A stretch of DNA of 28,681 nt from a virus. This document shows, piece by piece, positions 1 to 7,464 of the stretch. How positions within the stretch are numbered: the first letter of the stretch is position 1; the number at the start of each line of letters is the position of its first letter. Location of the stretch: the IMG/VR virus record IMGVR_UViG_3300044712_000561, positions 1 to 28,681 of that record, one strand, 5' to 3'. The notes beneath the pieces were generated by a model that was not told the origin of the DNA, did no database searches, and saw only the letters and a program-made list of their open reading frames with translations. Made by a program: the position numbers and the translations under genes.

Positions 1-81
1 GGTTAAGCCTATGGCCTCGCAGCCGGTAGCGTGATTTGAAGCAAACCGCTCGCCTCGGGGCGAATGACGGAATGCGGAAAG

Positions 82-113
82 AAAAAGACCGGTCACCATT
101 GCTGGTGCCGGTC
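82..113 (-). terminator. Intrinsic terminator closing the long minus-strand operon
   Basis: Read on the minus strand, GACCGG pairs with CCGGTC and, inside it, CACC pairs with GGTG around a six-base loop, with one bulged A. A TTTTTC run follows directly. This is a classic rho-independent terminator. It lies about 175 bases after the stop codon of the last gene, with a folded segment in between. Confidence 0.85.
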
Positions 114-132
114 CCTCGAATGTCCGCTTGCA

Positions 133-242
133 GTCGTCCAGAGCGATATGCGAAACACTCCGCGCTGACTTGCACGAGGCTGTCAGCGTCTGCCGCGGAA
201 TTCTATTCGTTTGCGAGTTTCGCATATTGAGGTGCCGGACGA
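133..242 (-). ncRNA. Candidate structured RNA at the 3' end of the early operon
   Basis: Three nested stems are visible. GTCGTCC (133-139) pairs with GGACGAC (236-242). ATATGCGAAAC (146-156) pairs with GTTTCGCATAT (217-227), a perfect 11-bp arm pair. CGCTGAC (163-169) pairs with GTCAGCG (182-188). The segment lies between the last gene and the terminator at 82-113, so a minus-strand transcript would end in this fold plus the terminator hairpin. No reading frame in it looks real. It could be a stable 3' UTR RNA or a processed small RNA. The strand is inferred from the terminator. I do not recognise a known family. Confidence 0.5.
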
Positions 243-287
243 CGGCAAACTTCAATGCTGCGAATCAAGCGCATGATGTTCTGACTG

Positions 288-1088
288 TCAAGCGAAGATT
301 ATTTCGCCCTGAGGATTAAACTCCCTGCGATTCGTCCCAACAGTCTCCAGTCGTGGAGTTGGAAACATGCGGACCATGCGACCGTCCAGTGTTGTCCCCA
401 TCTCCGTGCGATACGCTGGACTTTGCTTAAAAAAAAATGCCGCACCTGATTCCAAACACTTCTGGTTCATTGCTCTTGGCCACGACAAATCGTGATTGCG
501 AAACCCCGGACCAGATTCACCGCCGTAAATCACCCAGTCAATTCCGGTTAGGTCCAAATCATCCAGAGGACCAAGTGCTGGTTCGTAACTGATGAATCGA
601 ACAGTGGCTGGAATGTATCGCAAATAATCCGCTCTCACCGCCACGCGCATGTCCTCAACCGAGGTTCCAAGCCAGACGTTTGGCCAGCCTTCTGTGCCCC
701 AATCCTCCGGCAGATGGTCTCCGATGCGCTCTGGTCGTTTGGTGAGCAATTGCCAGTCAAGCCACGGAGTTTCACGAATCATTTCCCAAAGACGCGGACG
801 CATTCCGTCAATGGTTGGATGATCCTCAAATACATCACAGAGCGATGCGCAAAACACCAGTTTGCGCTGCCCAGTTTCTTCTGCCTCCTGATTCCATTGC
901 GCTGGCTTTTTCCAGTTTGATGCGCTTGTGATTTGCCGAACTCCATTCTTTCCCCACAAACTCAACCCCATCCTGTCGCGGGTGAGTCGTTCCGCGTAGC
1001 AATTTTTGCACCCGTCCGACACTTTCACGCAGCCCATTGCCGGATTGAAGGTGTTGTTTGTCCAAGCGATGATTGACTTTTCAGCCAT
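288..1088 (-). CDS. DUF5131 (phage Gp37/Gp68) family protein
   Basis: The 266-residue protein opens with the family signature: WTNNTFNP at residues 9-16, then Cys20, Cys27 and Cys30 in a CxxxxxxCxxC arrangement that resembles the Fe-S-binding cysteine cluster of radical SAM proteins. Downstream stretches (LLTKRPERI, VWLGTSVED, FISYEPALGPL, WVIYGGESGPGFR) are typical of the Gp37/Gp68 family. The family is common in phages and its reaction is not established. It is the last gene of the early operon and starts 6 bases after the preceding frame ends. Family assignment is firm; function is unknown. Confidence 0.9.
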   Translation of the reverse strand: MAEKSIIAWTNNTFNPAMGCVKVSDGCKNCYAERLTRDRMGLSLWGKNGVRQITSASNWKKPAQWNQEAEETGQRKLVFCASLCDVFEDHPTIDGMRPRLWEMIRETPWLDWQLLTKRPERIGDHLPEDWGTEGWPNVWLGTSVEDMRVAVRADYLRYIPATVRFISYEPALGPLDDLDLTGIDWVIYGGESGPGFRNHDLSWPRAMNQKCLESGAAFFFKQSPAYRTEMGTTLDGRMVRMFPTPRLETVGTNRREFNPQGEIIFA

Positions 1089-1094
1089 GATGTT

Positions 1095-1655
1095 TCACTC
1101 TTTCTTCGCTCCCCCGGTTGACGCCGGATGTCCCTCTGTTGATTCACTCGCGGAGGGACGGGAGCCATTCCGCAGGAGTCGAAGCCCAATATAACGCGCA
1201 TTTCCAATGTTCTGCGCTTCAATCGCTTCGCCAATATTAAACCCGAATCTGTCAGCAATTCCAAGTGTATTCTGTCCAAAGAAAATATTTGCTTTTGCAG
1301 CCAAAGTTGGTGGGATTGGAAGCTTTTTAAGTCCGAGAATTCTTTTCGTTTCAGAATCCATCCCGCCGAACGCCCATTTACTTTTCCCCCATCTGGTAAT
1401 CGTGGTCGTCATCGTGACAAACACGGTAACATCCGACTGCATGTTCTCAAGCAACGCCACGTAATGCTTCATCGGTGAACCGTATGCGTCGAGATCCACT
1501 ACTGCCGCCTTGAATCCAACCTGCGCAAGCACCCTCTGCGAATCCAGTTTGAACAAAGCTGAACGTCCTGCAATGTCACAACCCCAATAAGACTTGATGA
1601 AAAACTCCTTGCGCAATTGCTTCCACAAATTGCCTTCTCCTTGCTCTCCGGCCAA
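1095..1655 (-). CDS. 5'-truncated methyltransferase-like protein
   Basis: The frame (186 codons from a TTG) begins inside what looks like a SAM-dependent methyltransferase fold. GEGNLW resembles the end of the glycine-rich motif I, YWGCDI could be the following acidic strand, and VVDLDAYGSP resembles the motif IV region of Trm1-like or related RNA/DNA methyltransferases. The residues that should precede GEGNLW are missing, because the upstream DNA belongs to the ParB-like gene in another frame. The C-terminal half (TITRWGKSKWAFGG onward) reads as ordinary protein. The translation start is therefore doubtful and this may be a gene remnant. The enzyme class is inferred from motifs only. Confidence 0.5.
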   Translation of the reverse strand: MAGEQGEGNLWKQLRKEFFIKSYWGCDIAGRSALFKLDSQRVLAQVGFKAAVVDLDAYGSPMKHYVALLENMQSDVTVFVTMTTTITRWGKSKWAFGGMDSETKRILGLKKLPIPPTLAAKANIFFGQNTLGIADRFGFNIGEAIEAQNIGNARYIGLRLLRNGSRPSASESTEGHPASTGGAKKE

Positions 1656-2065
1656 TCAACGAGGCGATAGGCAAAGCGCGTGCCGACCGTCTCCACATAG
1701 CCGTAGGCGAGCGTGCCTGACGCGTCAGGTGCCTCAAGGTGATGCGTGAAGGCGATGGTGGCAGCTTCGTCCTGCTGGAACTGCTGAACGCGCTTGTGCC
1801 CGCCCACCAGATTGCCGGTGCGCTTGTTCTCCACGATGCCGCTCAGGTCGCCATACTCCGCGAGCGAACGCTTGAAGGCGTCAGCTTGCGCGTCCGTGAA
1901 CGGAAGGCGCGGATTCTTCGGGTTGGGCCGGAGCGCGGAAAGCGGACGCGGTGTAGATGCGCCAGAGTGCTTTTCGGTAGGGCTCGAAGGCGGTGATTCG
2001 GCGTCCTGCGGCTGCTTCTTCTTTCTCTGCGGCTTCGAGGTCTTTGACGATGCGGCTGTTGTCAT
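1499..2065 (-). CDS. ParB-like nuclease-domain protein, C-terminally disrupted
   Basis: After a Lys/Ser/Pro-rich leader of about 40 residues comes a ParB-type domain: LSALRPNPKNPR, then GDLSGIVENKRTGNLVGGHKR, the usual stretch ending in a G-G-H-x-R motif. Conserved spacing continues to VDWPESKEKA near residue 142. From there the frame becomes Ser/Arg-rich and unlike the family, because it runs out of frame across the methyltransferase-like gene. In phages these domains usually sit on DNA-modification or regulatory proteins rather than partition proteins, and no ParA is present. The start is supported by GGAG six bases upstream of ATG. The C-terminal part after about position 1640 is probably not native. 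Confidence 0.65.
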   Translation of the reverse strand: MTTAASSKTSKPQRKKKQPQDAESPPSSPTEKHSGASTPRPLSALRPNPKNPRLPFTDAQADAFKRSLAEYGDLSGIVENKRTGNLVGGHKRVQQFQQDEAATIAFTHHLEAPDASGTLAYGYVETVGTRFAYRLVDWPESKEKAICGSNCARSFSSSLIGVVTLQDVQLCSNWIRRGCLRRLDSRRQ

Positions 2066-2107
2066 TCTGCTCCTTCGGTTTTCTTGGGTTGCTGGTTGAC
2101 CATTTCA

Positions 2108-2353
2108 TTAACACTCTGCCTTGATGACGAGCATGGTTTGTGTTGCAACGCATCCGTTAGCGAGTTGTTTCAATCCTCCATCGTCATCCATCATTTCGTG
2201 CGTTTCGATTGCGATAGACGTGATTGGAATAATGCAGACTCCATCAGATTCCAGTGAATGCGTGCATTTTGATTTGTCCACACAGACTTGCTTTCGACCC
2301 CATCCAGAAGCCATGAGCTTTCCTAGCTCTTTGTGCAGTTTTGCTATTGTCAT
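2108..2353 (-). CDS. Small phage protein of unknown function
   Basis: An 81-residue protein starts at ATG 2353, overlapping the stop of the upstream gene by ATGA. It contains four scattered cysteines (CVDKSKC, GVC, GCV) and an acidic MMDDDGG patch. A longer in-frame extension upstream is the shadow of the neighbouring gene. I do not recognise the family. Position and coupling support expression within the operon. Confidence 0.65.
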   Translation of the reverse strand: MTIAKLHKELGKLMASGWGRKQVCVDKSKCTHSLESDGVCIIPITSIAIETHEMMDDDGGLKQLANGCVATQTMLVIKAEC

Positions 2354-2673
2354 CGCGCCACCTTCCTTGGTCTTCCGCGCTTGCCCTTGCGAGCCATCGC
2401 TGCGGCGATGAGTTTCTGTATCTCCCCCTTGCCCCACTCGGCCATCACCCGCTTGGCCACAGCGAGGAAGATGACGCCTGAACCGTAGAGCGGCTGCGTG
2501 CGCTTGTCCTCGTCGGCGTGGAGCCAGCGGTCCATCGTGTAGCGTGGGAACGGTGCGCCGATGCGCTGCTCGAATGCGGAGCGCAAGGCTTCTGCCGCCC
2601 CGTATCTGCCCTTGACCCACTCGCGGACTTCCGCAAAGTCGCGGTCAGTGAGCGCCTCTGTGATTGCTTTCAT
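2350..2673 (-). CDS. Phage protein of unknown function, basic C-terminus
   Basis: This 107-residue protein has a hydrophobic core (YGSGVIFLAVAKRVMAEWG, about residues 63-81) and a strongly basic tail, RKGKRGRPRK, which resembles an AT-hook-like or general nucleic-acid-binding extension. A GAAAGGAACC Shine-Dalgarno lies just before the ATG. Both ends overlap neighbours by ATGA, so it is translationally coupled. Function is unknown; DNA contact is only suggested by the basic tail. Confidence 0.75.
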   Translation of the reverse strand: MKAITEALTDRDFAEVREWVKGRYGAAEALRSAFEQRIGAPFPRYTMDRWLHADEDKRTQPLYGSGVIFLAVAKRVMAEWGKGEIQKLIAAAMARKGKRGRPRKVAR

Positions 2674-2963
2674 TGGTTCCTTTCTTCCCGTAAGTTTTCT
2701 GAAATGTCAATTCGCTTGTTGATTCGTTCCGCGTCGACCTTGTATGTCCCGCGCTTGGCGGCAACATAATAGACGGCCCGCCTCCAAGGATGCGAGGCGG
2801 GTTGAACTCCTCGCGGAGTGCAATCGCCTTTGAATCTACTTCGTTTAGTCATGGGATGTTCTGCATAGACCGTGATGTCTTTCACCAGCCCATGCAGGTC
2901 GCTCAAATGTCCGCTAACCATGCGCGTCAGCGAAGCCTGCGATTGCGTCTTGAATTTTCTCAT
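2670..2963 (-). CDS. Hypothetical phage protein (97 aa)
   Basis: The frame is open for 97 codons and its stop overlaps the next start by ATGA. The protein is basic with no membrane segment and no metal-binding cluster. Its C-terminus (KVDAERINKRIDISENLR) looks helical. No clear Shine-Dalgarno precedes the start, so the N-terminus is uncertain. I do not recognise the family. Confidence 0.6.
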   Translation of the reverse strand: MRKFKTQSQASLTRMVSGHLSDLHGLVKDITVYAEHPMTKRSRFKGDCTPRGVQPASHPWRRAVYYVAAKRGTYKVDAERINKRIDISENLREERNQ

Positions 2964-2996
2964 AAAGATTCTGGCGCAGGCTCGCTGCGCTTGGTG

Positions 2997-3293
2997 TTAT
3001 GCCTTTGCGCGTTTCTTCGCATCAGGCTTGTAGTTGTCCCAGCCAGAGGACGGCGATTCGTCTTCGTCGCCTTCTTTCCAGTAGCGGGCCTCCATGATGG
3101 AAGACTGCTCACCGTCCGAGTAGTCGTTCCATTCATCGGCGGTGTCATCTATTCCGTCGCGAAGTTCTTCGATTTGCAGGTCCACGTTCTTGTGGTTGTC
3201 GTCTCCGAAGGTAGTTCGTCGCGGGATGTAGGTCTTGCACGCTTCGAGTGCTTTGATTTCTGCTTCGATTTCAATTTGTGTTCGTTCAGGCAT
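2997..3293 (-). CDS. Hypothetical acidic phage protein (98 aa)
   Basis: I chose ATG 3293 because it overlaps the upstream stop by only 8 bases. ATG 3308 and 3338 are alternatives in the same frame. The protein begins with a helical segment (QIEIEAEIKALEACKTYIP) and then becomes strongly acidic (DDTADEWNDYSDGEQSS), ending in a basic KKRAKA. The charge pattern suggests a small soluble protein. No family is recognised. Confidence 0.6.
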   Translation of the reverse strand: MPERTQIEIEAEIKALEACKTYIPRRTTFGDDNHKNVDLQIEELRDGIDDTADEWNDYSDGEQSSIMEARYWKEGDEDESPSSGWDNYKPDAKKRAKA

Positions 3294-3711
3294 AATAAGT
3301 CGCTTCATGCGAACCCGGCTTTCGCGTTTCAGTTGCAAGCGCCCCGTCCGGTGTGCCGGGTCGCTGAGTTCCGGTGTTAGCCGACTGAATCACACTGTCG
3401 GCCACCATCATACAGAAGTTCGCCACATCAGCGCATTCGTCGGCGGTTTCTTCCGGCGTTCTTGTCAGGTTGACGGTGTGCGCTCCGATGGCCGTGAAGC
3501 ACTGTTGGAGTTCCACGGTTTCGTCGAGGACTCGCTCGACCAGATTCCACGGGTGGTCTTTCAGCCAGCCTTCGCGGTCGCCTTTGTGCCGGTTCTTCGC
3601 GAGCTTGGCTTCCATGCGTTTCGCGAAGGCGAGCACGTGCGGCCATGTCGGGGAGTCGGCCAACAAATCGCCGGAGCCAACAGCGCCGGGCTTTTCAATT
3701 TCAGGGTTCAT
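3286..3711 (-). CDS. MazG-like nucleotide pyrophosphohydrolase family protein
   Basis: The middle of this 141-residue protein carries the all-alpha NTP pyrophosphatase pattern. RVLDETVELQQ (about residues 60-70) supplies the first acidic helix and ETADECADVANF (about 88-99) supplies the second acidic helix with the usual E..D spacing. An N-terminal WPHVLAFAKRMEAKLAKN helix is also typical. Family members hydrolyse (d)NTPs to monophosphates or alarmones; the substrate here is unknown. The last 30 residues are low complexity. A second, smaller MazG-like gene precedes it in the operon, 48 bases away. Confidence 0.75.
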   Translation of the reverse strand: MNPEIEKPGAVGSGDLLADSPTWPHVLAFAKRMEAKLAKNRHKGDREGWLKDHPWNLVERVLDETVELQQCFTAIGAHTVNLTRTPEETADECADVANFCMMVADSVIQSANTGTQRPGTPDGALATETRKPGSHEATYYA

Positions 3712-3759
3712 TTGCTTTCGGTTCCTTTTGGTTCGCTGGCACTGTGGCTCAGCTTATCG

Positions 3760-3996
3760 TTATTTGAAGTGAGCGAGAATTTGCAGGCAGACCGCCCCGA
3801 GGTCGATTGCCTCCTGCCGGATTCTGTCTGCATCCCCGCCCTCATGCCGCGCCTGCAACATCGCCTGACAAAGCTCGCCGCATTCCTCTGAGGCGACGAG
3901 GCCGAGCGTTTCCAGCGGTTGTATCCCCCACTTGTAGATATTCGCTTCCGCTTTGTTCGCGAGAATGGCGGTGTGGATGGTGTGGTGGATGGTCAT
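3760..3996 (-). CDS. Small MazG-like protein
   Basis: The 78-residue protein contains ASEECGELCQAML (about residues 35-47) and RIRQEAIDLGAVCLQIL (about 58-74), the two acidic helices of the MazG/all-alpha NTP pyrophosphatase fold, and little else. It overlaps the methyltransferase stop by ATGA. Its size fits minimal phage MazG-like proteins that act as dimers or tetramers. Two different family members side by side suggests partner subunits or distinct substrates. That is inference. Confidence 0.75.
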   Translation of the reverse strand: MTIHHTIHTAILANKAEANIYKWGIQPLETLGLVASEECGELCQAMLQARHEGGDADRIRQEAIDLGAVCLQILAHFK

Positions 3997-4967
3997 AGCA
4001 GACTCGGGGTCTCGTCAATCTTCCCGCTCTCTTGCTTCACTGCCTCTTCAAGATGACGCACGGCTTGATTGTAATACGCCTCTTTGAGTTCGATGCCGAT
4101 GGCGCGGCGCTTGTTGATGACCGCTCCATAGGCTTCTGAACCGACTCCCATGAACGGGGTCAGGACAATCTCGCCGGGGTTGCTCCAAAGGACGCAGGCG
4201 CGTTCTATCACGTCGAGTTGCAGCGGGTGAACGTGACGCTCGTCCTCATCCTCTTTCATGCGCGGCAATGTCCGGTCAATCCGCACGTCGTCCCAGAACG
4301 CAGAGGCGTATTGTCGCCAAATCCAGTGTGAGAATCTGTTCTGTTTCTGGTCCCCGTCCCATCCTTCAAACACCTTATAATCGCGAGGCATGACGCGTTC
4401 TCCCGCGTAACTAGTCAGCCCGTTCGGATGAGCCACCTTCTTTTCGTTCTTGCCCTTTCGCCGGAAGATTAGCAACTGATCCGCAACCGCATTCGAGCAG
4501 CGAGTTGAATCCTCCGTGATGCCGCGATGGCTCAGACTCTTGGTCATGGTCCGGTTGCGAACCGTCAACGGCTCTTTCCAGACAAAGAAACGCATCGCAA
4601 AATCCCATCCGCTCTCCTGATGAAGTCGGATGATGTCACCGGGATAATCGTAGAGATGGTCCAATCCAGAATTACCGCTCGGCACGTCCATACAATGCAC
4701 GCAAGACATCCTGCCCGGCTTCGTCAGTCGCGCAATCTGGTCCACCACGAACTTGTAATGCGTGAAAAACTCTTCGTTATTCAAGCTGTTCGACAAGTCA
4801 CGCGGTGATGACGAATACGTGTAGAGACAGCCTGCCCGCTCCGTGGCAAACGGAGGCGAATAGATTGACATGTCGATGCTCTTGTCCGGCAAAGTCGGAA
4901 GGACTTCGAGGCAATCCCCGTTGTAAAGAGCATATCGGTCGGTAATGTTTTGTTTCTTTATAGCCAT
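3993..4967 (-). CDS. DNA methyltransferase, beta-type motif order
   Basis: The 324-residue protein has the catalytic SPPF motif at residues 37-40, preceded by NGDCLEVLPTLPDKSID, and the SAM-binding motif TPFMGVGSEA at 270-279 near the C-terminus, followed by RRAIGIEL. Catalytic motif first and FxGxG-type motif last is the beta-class amino-methyltransferase order, so the product is N4-methylcytosine or N6-methyladenine; SPPF alone does not decide. The central 100-240 region would hold target recognition. No restriction endonuclease partner is adjacent, so it is an orphan phage methylase, probably protecting phage DNA. It overlaps the helicase gene by 10 bases. Confidence 0.92.
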   Translation of the reverse strand: MAIKKQNITDRYALYNGDCLEVLPTLPDKSIDMSIYSPPFATERAGCLYTYSSSPRDLSNSLNNEEFFTHYKFVVDQIARLTKPGRMSCVHCMDVPSGNSGLDHLYDYPGDIIRLHQESGWDFAMRFFVWKEPLTVRNRTMTKSLSHRGITEDSTRCSNAVADQLLIFRRKGKNEKKVAHPNGLTSYAGERVMPRDYKVFEGWDGDQKQNRFSHWIWRQYASAFWDDVRIDRTLPRMKEDEDERHVHPLQLDVIERACVLWSNPGEIVLTPFMGVGSEAYGAVINKRRAIGIELKEAYYNQAVRHLEEAVKQESGKIDETPSLL

Positions 4968-6379
4968 GCTGGTTTCGTTGGGTTGAGGGTGTCCGTAGTC
5001 GTGTTAATCATGGTTGCGCTTCTCATTTCGGCAACCAATTGCGTGAACATTTCATCCATAGCCCGCGCCTTGCGTTCCATGTTATCACGCACCCGAGTTT
5101 CTCCAGTTGTGCTGACGATATCTACTGTGACAGGCAACTTCTGTCCGAACCGCCAGCAACGCCGGATGCTCTGATAATACTGCTCATATGAATGAGTCGC
5201 GAATGTAACGACGTGCGAGCAGTGCTGAAGGTTAAGGCCGAAGCCAAATATCTTGGCTTTGCTGATGAGTTTCCTATCGCCACCCTGAAGAAACCATTCA
5301 ACAATCTCTTCCTTCTCATCATCAGACGTTGCGCCTGAGACTTCGCGGCTGTTGGGGATAATCTTGGCCAGCCTCTTTCCTTCATCATTCAACTGACACC
5401 AAATGACGGCAGGCTCCGGGGCTTTCACCAAATCCGCCACCAGCCCGCAACGCTCATCCAATGTGCGCCGACGCTCCTCGCGCTCTTCTTTCAAACCGAA
5501 CGCATCTAAAACGAACAGGTGCCCTTCGGCTGGCTTGTTTGGTTCCACTACGTAATGCCGCTCTTCGAGTGGTGGCAGAATGAATCCGTCATCGGAGAAA
5601 CCAACATCGGAAGGACGCCGACAGGCTTTTGCCCACGTCGCAATCCAACGCCAAAAAGGAACAACCGCGTGTCCTTTCAGTTTCCAATTGCCAATCTGCT
5701 GACTCACCCGAAATGCCAGCTTGCCGAAATGGTTCCCGTGCTTCTCGTTGACCCATTCCTTAATCTCCTGTCGCCTATGCGGCTTGTTATCAGTCTGCCG
5801 AAAGAATCGGGTTAACATGTCCGAATAACCGATATCGCCAAGAGCCTCAGATGAAGTCCCAAGCTCAATGTAATCGTTCGGTGCGGCGGTCGCTGTGCAG
5901 AGCAACCTGTATTTCAGCTTGAGCATGAAGCGGGTCACTTCCTTTTGCGTTGCTCCGGTGAAATGCTTCAGGATGGATGACTCATCACAGACGCAACCAA
6001 CGAAGTCATTCGCATCAAACAGATGAAGCTTCTCGTAGTTGGTAATGATGATTTTCTCAACAGGCAATGCGGCTGTTCTAACGTGCTTCGCTTCGATGCC
6101 GAACTTGTGCGCCTCCTTTTCCGTCTGCGGACCAACTGCCAACGGAGCAAGAATCAACACGCGCCCGTTAGTTTCGCGCACCACGTTCTCAGCCCACACT
6201 AACTGCATGAGAGTCTTGCCAAGACCGCAATCCGCAAAAATTGCCGCCTTGCCTTTCATGACGGCCCATTCAGTGATTGCCTTCTGAAAATCAAACAGGC
6301 AATCCGGCATGAATGACGGTTTGAATCCGCTCATTCCGCCCAACTGACTCTTGCTATTGATAAACTGTTCGTAATTCAT
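4958..6379 (-). CDS. SNF2-like superfamily 2 DNA helicase
   Basis: The 473-residue protein has Walker A FADCGLGKT (residues 48-56), a motif II of the form CDESS (131-135, DESS rather than DEAH), motif III-like TATAAPND (162-169) and motif VI QSIRRCWRFGQ near residue 415. The QSIRRCWRxGQ form is typical of phage SNF2-type ATPases. Such proteins translocate on double-stranded DNA and in phages serve replication or recombination. It is coupled by ATGA to the upstream RusA-like gene and followed by the methyltransferase, forming a DNA-metabolism cluster. Confidence 0.93.
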   Translation of the reverse strand: MNYEQFINSKSQLGGMSGFKPSFMPDCLFDFQKAITEWAVMKGKAAIFADCGLGKTLMQLVWAENVVRETNGRVLILAPLAVGPQTEKEAHKFGIEAKHVRTAALPVEKIIITNYEKLHLFDANDFVGCVCDESSILKHFTGATQKEVTRFMLKLKYRLLCTATAAPNDYIELGTSSEALGDIGYSDMLTRFFRQTDNKPHRRQEIKEWVNEKHGNHFGKLAFRVSQQIGNWKLKGHAVVPFWRWIATWAKACRRPSDVGFSDDGFILPPLEERHYVVEPNKPAEGHLFVLDAFGLKEEREERRRTLDERCGLVADLVKAPEPAVIWCQLNDEGKRLAKIIPNSREVSGATSDDEKEEIVEWFLQGGDRKLISKAKIFGFGLNLQHCSHVVTFATHSYEQYYQSIRRCWRFGQKLPVTVDIVSTTGETRVRDNMERKARAMDEMFTQLVAEMRSATMINTTTDTLNPTKPAWL

Positions 6380-6747
6380 TTCATCCTTTCGATTGTTACT
6401 TCCGTTCTTTCTTCTTCCTTGCTGCTGACCTTTTGCTGGCTTGTTTCAATCTTCGTTGTTCCCGGCGCATCGCCCGGTATGAGTCCAGCGTAGCGGCAGC
6501 AATCAACCACATACTTCTCGCAGAGGTTGTCCTCGTCGAGGAGTCGTCTGCGGAAGCTCGTAACGCGGACAAGAAACTTTCCTGAATCGTTTCCTTGAGC
6601 TTTGCCCGCTGCCAATGGCCCATTCCACAAATCGCGTTCCACGACGGGAGCGGGGCTTTGACGCACAACCGGACAATCGCTGGCGTTGTTTCGAAGGAAG
6701 GCGGGGCTGGCGTTGGGGAATCGTTTGAGCAGTTCATCGCGGGTCAC
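6376..6747 (-). CDS. RusA-like Holliday junction resolvase family protein
   Basis: The C-terminal half carries the RusA-like pattern: FRRRLLDEDNLCEKYVVDCC with the D-x-D-N core, then AGLIPGDAP, and a closing KEEERTEVTIE strand. These acidic residues bind metal in RusA resolvases. The usual paired aspartate after AGLI is represented by a single D in IPGDAP. I chose GTG 6747, which overlaps the upstream stop by GTGA; GTG 6780 is an in-frame alternative. It would cleave branched DNA and sits beside the helicase gene. Confidence 0.78.
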   Translation of the reverse strand: MTRDELLKRFPNASPAFLRNNASDCPVVRQSPAPVVERDLWNGPLAAGKAQGNDSGKFLVRVTSFRRRLLDEDNLCEKYVVDCCRYAGLIPGDAPGTTKIETSQQKVSSKEEERTEVTIERMK

Positions 6748-7016
6748 AAGTAGGGGTATGGTTTGTCCGACTTCTTGCACTTGGTCAGAATCTCCCCGCT
6801 CAGAGTCCGCGTGAACTCGAATTCGTAAAGCGGGGCAACGGTATGCTCTGGCACTTCCTCAAACAAATCAGACAGAGCAAGATATTCCGTCGCGTCCAAG
6901 TCCCACCGGGCGCGGGCTTCGACCACCACCATCTGAGAGAAAGCCGGTAGCACGTTACGCCAATTAGCGAGCGAATCGCGTCTGATGAAGAACCTGCCGA
7001 TTGGATTCGTTTTCAT
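6744..7016 (-). CDS. Hypothetical phage protein (90 aa)
   Basis: ATG 7016 is preferred over an upstream in-frame ATG at 7031, because GGAGGA then lies in position as Shine-Dalgarno and the start overlaps the upstream stop as TAATG. The protein contains a mixed alpha/beta sequence (WRNVLPAFSQMVVVEARARW, residues 19-38) and ends in KPYPYL. No known motif is seen. It precedes the resolvase-like gene in a coupled pair. Confidence 0.65.
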   Translation of the reverse strand: MKTNPIGRFFIRRDSLANWRNVLPAFSQMVVVEARARWDLDATEYLALSDLFEEVPEHTVAPLYEFEFTRTLSGEILTKCKKSDKPYPYL

Positions 7017-7453
7017 TATTTCCTCCTCCACACTCTCACAACCCGCCCGTTCGCTGACTTGCGCTCACTCGTCCTGTAACCGACCGGCTCAATCAAGCCG
7101 CGCTGTTTCGCTACTGCCATCAGCACGCCCCACCAATTCGGATGCTCTGGTTGCGTTGGAACATGACGATGCAAATCATCACTGGTGAATTCCTGCAATG
7201 CGCTGAACAGGTAGAAGCACGGCAGCGCGTTCTCGCACCATTGCCGCTTCAGCACGTCAATTTGCAGGACAGGTTCAATCCCAATCTTACGCGTGCTGAC
7301 CTGTTTGAGCTTGTCCCATTCATCGCGGGACAGCGGACGCCCCCACGCGCAACCGTCCGTGCGCCAGCCGTCCGGGTCGAAGATTTGTGTGCCGTCAATC
7401 TTCTCCCATGTTCGCGGGAGATGCCGTCCTGTTTTGGTTTTGAGAATCTTCAT
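7016..7453 (-). CDS. Hypothetical phage protein (145 aa)
   Basis: A strong AAAGGAACC site precedes the ATG. The N-terminal half contains WGRPLSRDEWDKLKQV, and the C-terminal half (HPNWWGVLMAVAKQRGLIEPVGY then a basic RVVRVWRRK end) looks like a small winged-helix segment. That could mean DNA binding, but no named family is recognised. It is followed immediately by the 90-residue gene. Confidence 0.7.
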   Translation of the reverse strand: MKILKTKTGRHLPRTWEKIDGTQIFDPDGWRTDGCAWGRPLSRDEWDKLKQVSTRKIGIEPVLQIDVLKRQWCENALPCFYLFSALQEFTSDDLHRHVPTQPEHPNWWGVLMAVAKQRGLIEPVGYRTSERKSANGRVVRVWRRK

Positions 7454-7464
7454 CGTTGGTTCCT

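Noticed and set aside
1499-2065. ParB-like gene as a plasmid or prophage partition gene
   Set aside because: No ParA and no parS-like repeats are nearby. Such domains are common in phage modification proteins.
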